DNA of 18,886 bases from JAWLCQ01 sp041687095 (GTDB taxonomy: Bacteria > Planctomycetota > Phycisphaerae > SM23-33), in NCBI GenBank assembly GCA_041687095.1, contig JAWLCQ010000085.1, forward strand, positions 1 through 18,886. The letters are read 5' to 3'. The notes beneath the pieces were generated by a model. The model worked only from the letters and a program-made list of their open reading frames with translations. It had not been told where the DNA came from and did not search any database. This document shows positions 13,589-18,886 of this stretch, piece by piece. Every line of letters starts with the position of its first letter. Within the stretch, counting starts at the first letter, position 1. The position numbers and the translations under genes were made by a program.

Positions 13589-15631
13589 ATGAGCAAGCGT
13601 CGTGAGTCTGGAAAACAGCAGAACCCGTTCCGCGGCACGGTTTCCCGCTGCGCGCTGGAAGCCCTCGAGCCGCGCCTGCTGCTCACTGCCGGGCCCGATG
13701 GCTCGGCCCCCCTCGCCCCCTTCGCCCCCGGGACGGACCTGGTGGTCGAGTACTCCCACCACGCCGCCGGAACCTACCGCCCCAGCCAGGGCATGGGCTG
13801 GTGGGACGCGGTGCTCGAGAACACGGGCGACACGAACTCCGGGGCCACCCGCGTCGAGGTCCGCCTCTCGCTGAACCAGGTGTGGGGCGACGCGGACGAC
13901 GTGGTCGTACTGCAGGTCGACGTCCCCGCGGGCGTCACCGCCAACACCGCCCCCCAGCAGTGGGTCGCCGGAGCCCCGGTCATCCCCTGGAACACCGCGG
14001 GCGGAACGTACTACGTCGGGGCCATGGTCGACTCGGCCGGCCAGGTCGCCGAGACCAACGAGAGCAACAACGTCCGCTGGTCCGCCGCCGCCGACGTGAC
14101 GGTGATAGACATCGCGGGCGCGTTCGATTCGACGTGGTACGCGGCGCTGTATCCGGACATCGTGGCCGCAGTGTCCAGCGGGGCACTGACCAGCACCTAC
14201 GAGCACTTCGTCCGCTGGGGCATCTCGGAAAACCGCAGCCCGACCATGTTCTACAACCAGGCCGAGTACCTGGCGTACAACCCCGACGTCGCCGCCGCCG
14301 CCGCCGCCGGGCAGATCCAGCCCTTCGAGCACTACGTCCAGTACGGGCAGTTCGAGGGCCGCACCGCCTCCGCCTACCTGGACCTGCCGTACTACTGGTC
14401 GCAGGTGGACGGCGTGGCCAAACCGTTCCAGCACTGGCTGCAGCACGGCCGCTGGAGCACACTCTACAAGCCAACGCCAGTCTTCGACACCGCCTTCTAC
14501 GTGAGCAGCTACGGGGACATCGCCTCGCTGCACAACGCCCAGACGCTCAGCGGCTATGAGCACTTCCTGCGCTGGGGCATGCAGGAGAACCGCAACCCCA
14601 ACGCCCTGTTCAGCTCGAGCTTCTACCTGGGGCTGCACACCGACGTGGCGGGGAGTTCCTTCAGCGCGTACGAGCACTACGTCCGCTGGGGCCGCCACGA
14701 GCCCCGCATCGTCAACCCGCTGTTCGACGAGAGCTGGTACCTCTCCAACTACACCGCCGCCGCCGCCGCCGTCAGCGCCGGGCTCAGCGCCTGCGGGTTC
14801 GAGTACTACCTCCGCACCGGGCAGGCCGCCGGGCACGATACGTCCGTCTACTACGACGAGTCCTACTACCTGAGCCAGAACCTCGACATCGCCGCCGTCG
14901 TCACCAGCGGGGCGTTCCGCTCGGGCTTCGCGCACTTCTACCTCTACGGGCAGAAGGAGACGTCGCGAGCCTTCTCCCAGGTGTTCAGCGAGAGCCAGTA
15001 CCGTACGCAGAACCCCGACATCGTCCCGTTCATCGGGACCGCGTTCCAGAGCGGGTTCGAGCACTTCATGCGGTACGGCCGCACCGAGGGGCGATGGGAT
15101 ACCCTCGTGCATACGGAGGTGACGCCCGGGTTCATGACCGACCTGCAGGGGAACACCCTCCAGGTCGAGGGGATCCGCCTGGACATCTGGCGACGGAAGG
15201 TCACCGGGACGACGCTGTGGCAGCACACCTTCACCTTCACGTCGATCGATCCCACCAGCGTTATCTCCGCGGCCACCGCGAGTTCGGACGCCTACGAGAG
15301 CTTCTACATCTCCGGACCTCTCAACCAGGTGCTGGCGGCCGGGGTGGCCCCCACCCCCTCCCTGACCAACGTCGCCTTCCTCAGCGCAGGAGACCGCGCG
15401 AAGGATACGCACTGGCTGCTGAATGACGGCGACGTCCTGAGCCTCGTAAGCATGAACGAGACGAGCACAAGCCTTGGAGGAACGTTCTCGATCAATCCCG
15501 CGCAACGGGCACCGTCCATGGATCTCCTGCAGATCGTGGTGGACACGGGCAACACCGTGAACTACAAGCTCCGGATCGCCCGCTACAGCGCGGGGTTCTC
15601 CATCTCCAGTTGGTTCACCGGTACGCTCTGA
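13589..15631 (+). CDS. LEPR-motif exported surface protein with eight FDxxxY repeats
   Basis: The 680-residue product starts with the planctomycete extracellular motif, LEALEPRLLL (LEPRLLL at 26-32), after a basic stretch; this motif marks exported or surface proteins in the phylum. Residues about 45-175 look like a CARDB-type beta domain (WDAVLENTGDTNSGATRVEV, AETNESNNVRW). Residues 179-506 hold eight repeats of 36-45 residues with the pattern F-D-x-x-[WFY]-Y...[NY]-x-D-[IV]...[YF]-E-H-[FY]...[RY]-W/Y-G...E-x-R, at 179, 221, 263 (short and degenerate), 299, 341, 379, 421 and 466. Residues 507-680 form a separate beta-rich domain with no recognised family. Repeats of the NPDVAAAG...HYxxxGxxEGR kind are recalled from bacterial surface and RTX-like proteins. 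The start at 13589 has GGAG six bases upstream. It is followed by a strong terminator hairpin. Function unknown; adhesion or cell-wall structure is inference. Confidence 0.9.
   Translation: MSKRRESGKQQNPFRGTVSRCALEALEPRLLLTAGPDGSAPLAPFAPGTDLVVEYSHHAAGTYRPSQGMGWWDAVLENTGDTNSGATRVEVRLSLNQVWGDADDVVVLQVDVPAGVTANTAPQQWVAGAPVIPWNTAGGTYYVGAMVDSAGQVAETNESNNVRWSAAADVTVIDIAGAFDSTWYAALYPDIVAAVSSGALTSTYEHFVRWGISENRSPTMFYNQAEYLAYNPDVAAAAAAGQIQPFEHYVQYGQFEGRTASAYLDLPYYWSQVDGVAKPFQHWLQHGRWSTLYKPTPVFDTAFYVSSYGDIASLHNAQTLSGYEHFLRWGMQENRNPNALFSSSFYLGLHTDVAGSSFSAYEHYVRWGRHEPRIVNPLFDESWYLSNYTAAAAAVSAGLSACGFEYYLRTGQAAGHDTSVYYDESYYLSQNLDIAAVVTSGAFRSGFAHFYLYGQKETSRAFSQVFSESQYRTQNPDIVPFIGTAFQSGFEHFMRYGRTEGRWDTLVHTEVTPGFMTDLQGNTLQVEGIRLDIWRRKVTGTTLWQHTFTFTSIDPTSVISAATASSDAYESFYISGPLNQVLAAGVAPTPSLTNVAFLSAGDRAKDTHWLLNDGDVLSLVSMNETSTSLGGTFSINPAQRAPSMDLLQIVVDTGNTVNYKLRIARYSAGFSISSWFTGTL
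14123..15106 (+). repeat. Coding repeat array of the LEPR protein
   Basis: Eight protein repeats are encoded in tandem, 36-45 codons each. They are related at protein level (FDESWYLSNY, FDTAFYVSSY, FYNQAEYLAYNPDV; YEHFLRWGMQENRNP, YEHYVRWGRHEPR) but not as near-identical DNA, so the array is old. Two short GCC runs encode alanine stretches in repeats two and six. Confidence 0.85.
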
Positions 15632-15660
15632 TCGCACGGAGACGGCGGACTGACATGAGA

Positions 15661-15699
15661 AACGGGCACCCCGGGGCCGTGGGCCTCGGGGTGCCCGTT
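15661..15699 (+). terminator. Terminator hairpin after the LEPR gene
   Basis: Arms at 15661-15678 and 15682-15699 (AACGGGCACCCCGGGGCC and its partner) pair over 18 bases with one G-T-type mismatch around GTG. It starts 30 bases after the stop codon and is followed by CTTAT. This is the clearest terminator-like structure in the window after the 31-bp inverted repeat. Confidence 0.7.
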
Positions 15700-15756
15700 C
15701 TTATGCGCGATCCAGTTCGTTCTCGGCTGGGCGCCAGTCAGTTCTCGGGGGTGGGC

Positions 15757-15860
15757 GCCGCGGTTTGCGGAGCGCAGCGGTTTGCCTCGGCGGAACCTTG
15801 CCGGCGACGGGAGCAACCACGTCCAATCGACACTGCCTGCGAATGATCGGGGGCGCGTCT
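15757..15860 (+). repeat. Extragenic repeat family, copy 4 (with internal insertion)
   Basis: This copy has the GGTTTGCGGAGCGCAGCGG arm and the shared CAACCACGTCCAATCGA core, whose following bases CACTGCCTGCGA match copy 3 exactly. Between arm and core it carries about 30 extra bases (GTTTGCCTCGGCGG... to GGCGACG) absent from copies 2 and 3. Its right end GGGCGCGTC runs directly into the TTA that flanks the MITE-like element. Confidence 0.75.
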
Positions 15861-15862
15861 TA

Positions 15863-15993
15863 GAGGCTGTTTCAGAACCCGATTCCACCGCAAAGAACGC
15901 GAAGATCGCAAAGGCAACCGGGCGTAAACAGAGGGGATTCCACTCCCTCTTTGCGGTCTTTGCGACCTTTGCGGTGATTCCTGAAACAGGCTC
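15863..15993. mobile_element. MITE-like element with IS5-type ends and CGCAAAG repeats
   Basis: Terminal inverted repeats are GAGGCTGTTTCAG at the left and GAGCCTGTTTCAG read in from the right (one mismatch in 13). TTA flanks both ends (15860-15862 and 15994-15996), as in the three-base duplications of some IS5-family elements. Inside, the left half has three 9-base steps of CGCAAAG/CGCGAAG type and the right half carries three inverted CGCAAAG copies (CTTTGCG on the plus strand), so the 131 bases can fold into one long hairpin. No open frame is present, so movement would need a transposase elsewhere. Family assignment is by recall of end sequences. Confidence 0.65.
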
Positions 15994-16059
15994 TTATGCA
16001 AAACGAGAACTCCCCGCGCGCAAGAGGGGGGCGCAGGCGCCACACTGGGCGTGCCGCGT

Positions 16060-16107
16060 ACTGCCGCCCGGCCGCGGGGCTGCGAAGGGCGGAGCGGAAG
16101 CGGCAGT
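16060..16107 (-). terminator. Possible hairpin after the small basic protein gene
   Basis: ACTGCCGC (16060-16067) and GCGGCAGT (16100-16107) are complementary and directly follow the stop codon at 16108. An alternative pairing uses CCGCCC and GGGCGG. The loop is 32 bases and no T tract follows, so support is weak. The bases between the MITE-like element and this hairpin hold nothing recognisable. Confidence 0.35.
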
Positions 16108-16317
16108 CTAGGACTGCTGCGTGGCGTTGGGCGTGGGCTGCTGGGGCGCCTCTTGGGCCTGCCCGGTGACGCCCTTGGCCACCATCCGCTCCTGCTTGGC
16201 GGCGAACCGCTCGGCGCGGCGGACGCGCTCCTTGCCCTTGCGGGCCGCATTCTTCTTCCGGGTCGCGATCTGCGTTGCCCGACGCCTATCTTTGCGGACT
16301 TTCTGACGAAGAGCCAT
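16108..16317 (-). CDS. Small highly basic protein (69 residues), function unknown
   Basis: The first 50 residues are dominated by Arg, Lys and Ala (MALRQKVRKDRRRATQ, RKKNAARKGKERVRRAERF) and should form one long positively charged helix; the tail is a Gln/Pro/Thr/Ala-rich flexible end. There is no signal peptide or membrane helix. The composition suggests binding to nucleic acid, possibly rRNA or the ribosome, but that is inference and no ribosomal protein family is recognised. Start support is good: AAGGAACAGGACC lies just upstream of ATG. It follows glmS on the same strand after 80 bases but appears to have its own promoter (16356-16385), so it may be expressed independently. A weak hairpin follows its stop codon. 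Confidence 0.77.
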   Translation of the reverse strand: MALRQKVRKDRRRATQIATRKKNAARKGKERVRRAERFAAKQERMVAKGVTGQAQEAPQQPTPNATQQS

Positions 16318-16355
16318 GGTCCTGTTCCTTTCCATTGCCTCGGCGAAAGCATGGA

Positions 16356-16385
16356 ATTGTAGCCCATGCGCTCCCGTTTCCGCAA
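16356..16385 (-). promoter_or_regulatory. Probable promoter of the small basic protein gene
   Basis: On the minus strand TTGCGG (16380-16385) and TACAAT (16356-16361) are 18 bases apart. Transcription would start near 16349 and give a leader of about 32 bases. The -10 matches consensus at five of six positions. It lies in the 80-base gap after glmS. Confidence 0.5.
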
Positions 16386-16397
16386 TGGGAAAGACGA

Positions 16398-18239
<1,842 letters not shown>

Positions 18240-18282
18240 GAGCGAGTCTCCTGGGGCGGCAGTCCCGACCTTTATGACCCTC

Positions 18283-18288
18283 ATTCTA
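18283..18288 (-). promoter_or_regulatory. Possible -10 box of glmS
   Basis: TAGAAT on the minus strand matches the -10 consensus at five of six positions. Only weak -35 candidates (GATGAA type) lie 17 bases upstream. Transcription would start near 18276 and give a leader of about 37 bases. Confidence 0.33.
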
Positions 18289-18388
18289 GAAAACGGGTCC
18301 CTGGTTTCATCGGCCATTTTGCGTCGGCAGTTTGCCCGAGGCTTCAAAGCGCTGGACTCCGCGGGAGCGCAGACGGTTCAATGGGCGC

Positions 18389-18886
18389 ATGTCGCGACGG
18401 CCAAAGGACCCCCGGAACGCCCCCCGCCCGCACAACCCCGCGGAGCCCCCCCTCCGCCGCCCGACCCGCATCGCCCTCGCCCTCCTCGCCGTCCTCGCCG
18501 CCTTCGCCCTGTACGCCAACGCCCTGCACAACCCCTTCCTCTCCGACGATACCACCATCGTCGCCTCCAGCCTCACCGTCCGCCGCCCCTCCCCCGCCGC
18601 CTTCGCCGGGCTGTGGCGAACGCACTACTGGGCCCAGGTCGACACCGACGGCCGCGTCTACCACGCCACCAGTGACCGCAACCTCTACCGGCCCGTGACG
18701 ATCGCGTCGTACTGGCTCAATGCCCGCGTCGCCAAGGCCCTTCGCCGCTCGCAGCACTCCGCCCCGGAGTACGCCCCCCAGCCCCTCGACTTCCGCCTCG
18801 TGAACGTGCTGCTGCACGCGATGGCGGCGATGGCGGTGGGGCTGTGGGTGCGCCGGTGGACGGGGGGCGTGCTGGGAGCGATCATC
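18389..18886 (+). CDS. GT-C-like polytopic membrane protein, 5' part only
   Basis: The frame runs from ATG at 18389 without a stop to the end of the window (166 codons seen). After a Pro/Arg-rich N-terminus comes a membrane helix (about 28-43) that leads into LYANALHNPFLSDDTTI, with the paired Asp (53-54) typical of GT-C glycosyltransferases just after the first helix. Then LYRPVTIASYWLN (99-111) and FRLVNVLLHAMAAMAVGLW (135-153), a pattern recalled from TMTC-type, TPR-bearing mannosyltransferase-like proteins and many planctomycete homologues. GT-C enzymes of this kind use lipid-linked sugars to glycosylate proteins outside the membrane. C-terminal TPRs would be expected beyond the window. 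No strong ribosome binding site is seen. The family call is moderate because most of the gene is missing. Confidence 0.8.
   Translation, partial: MSRRPKDPRNAPRPHNPAEPPLRRPTRIALALLAVLAAFALYANALHNPFLSDDTTIVASSLTVRRPSPAAFAGLWRTHYWAQVDTDGRVYHATSDRNLYRPVTIASYWLNARVAKALRRSQHSAPEYAPQPLDFRLVNVLLHAMAAMAVGLWVRRWTGGVLGAII

Noticed and set aside
13374..13592. A 72-residue plus-strand frame before the LEPR gene
   Set aside because: It overlaps the LEPR start and the likely promoter, lacks a ribosome binding site and degenerates into Arg/Pro-rich sequence.
13205..15637. An 810-codon open frame on the minus strand opposite the LEPR gene
   Set aside because: It is the antisense of a gene with clear motifs; its length follows from high GC. 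Its translation is Val/Gly/Arg-rich without domains. Only its last 38 codons, outside the LEPR gene, look coding and are listed separately.
56..15860. CRISPR array
   Set aside because: The four repeat copies are kilobases apart, in both orientations, and have no spacer structure or cas genes.
15863..15993. Simple intrinsic terminator
   Set aside because: The fold is too large, has matching terminal repeats with flanking TTA, and lies beyond a better terminator at 15661-15699.
18240..18388. glmS ribozyme
   Set aside because: The leader is too short and shows none of the conserved ribozyme core; that element is mostly confined to Firmicutes.

Overview
The window is a very GC-rich piece of a planctomycete chromosome, probably class Phycisphaerae. 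The clearest lineage sign is the gene at 13589-15631: its product starts with the LEPRLLL-type N-terminal motif of exported planctomycete proteins. Other signs are a small planctomycete-style YLVD/YDLLLDEYN protein, a membrane-anchored HTH protein next to it, and a system II (ResB/CcsA) cytochrome c maturation pair. The class-level call is inference. No rRNA, tRNA, CRISPR array, complete insertion sequence or phage gene was seen.

Layout. From 166 to 8391 every gene is on the minus strand. In transcription order these are: a small exported/anchored planctomycete protein (7996-8391), an HTH protein with two C-terminal membrane helices (7110-7952), an OmpA-family lipoprotein with a coiled coil (6025-6903), resB (4568-5947) and ccsA (2676-4571) overlapping by ATGA, the lytic transglycosylase mltA (1310-2569), and a HEAT-repeat protein (166-1140). 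A consensus-like promoter (TTGAAG-16-TATAAT) precedes the first gene. Most of these products act in the cell envelope. From 8811 to 10720 the plus strand carries argB and argF (arginine synthesis), separated by a strong hairpin. On the minus strand follow an FAD-dependent oxidoreductase (11824-13170) and a TauE/SafE-type permease (11031-11783), likely one operon. Next, on the plus strand, is the 680-residue LEPR surface protein with eight FD-x-x-Y-type repeats (13589-15631). On the minus strand lie glmS (16398-18239) and, downstream of it, a 69-residue very basic protein (16108-16317). A plus-strand GT-C-like membrane protein starts at 18389 and runs off the window end.

The non-coding DNA is unusually structured. 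An approximately 50-80 bp extragenic repeat occurs four times (about 56-127, 1157-1236 inverted, 10783-10860, 15757-15860). A perfect 31-bp inverted repeat lies between the convergent argF and permease genes (10930-11003). A 131-bp MITE-like element with IS5-type ends and a TTA duplication abuts the fourth repeat copy (15863-15993). A nested palindrome sits inside the coding sequence for the CcsA N-terminus (4470-4544).

I do not see a defence system or a biosynthetic cluster. The best candidates for undescribed biology are the extragenic repeat family, the palindrome inside ccsA, the membrane-tethered HTH protein with its two envelope neighbours, and the repeat architecture of the LEPR surface protein. 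All gene calls rest on reading motifs; no database search was possible.
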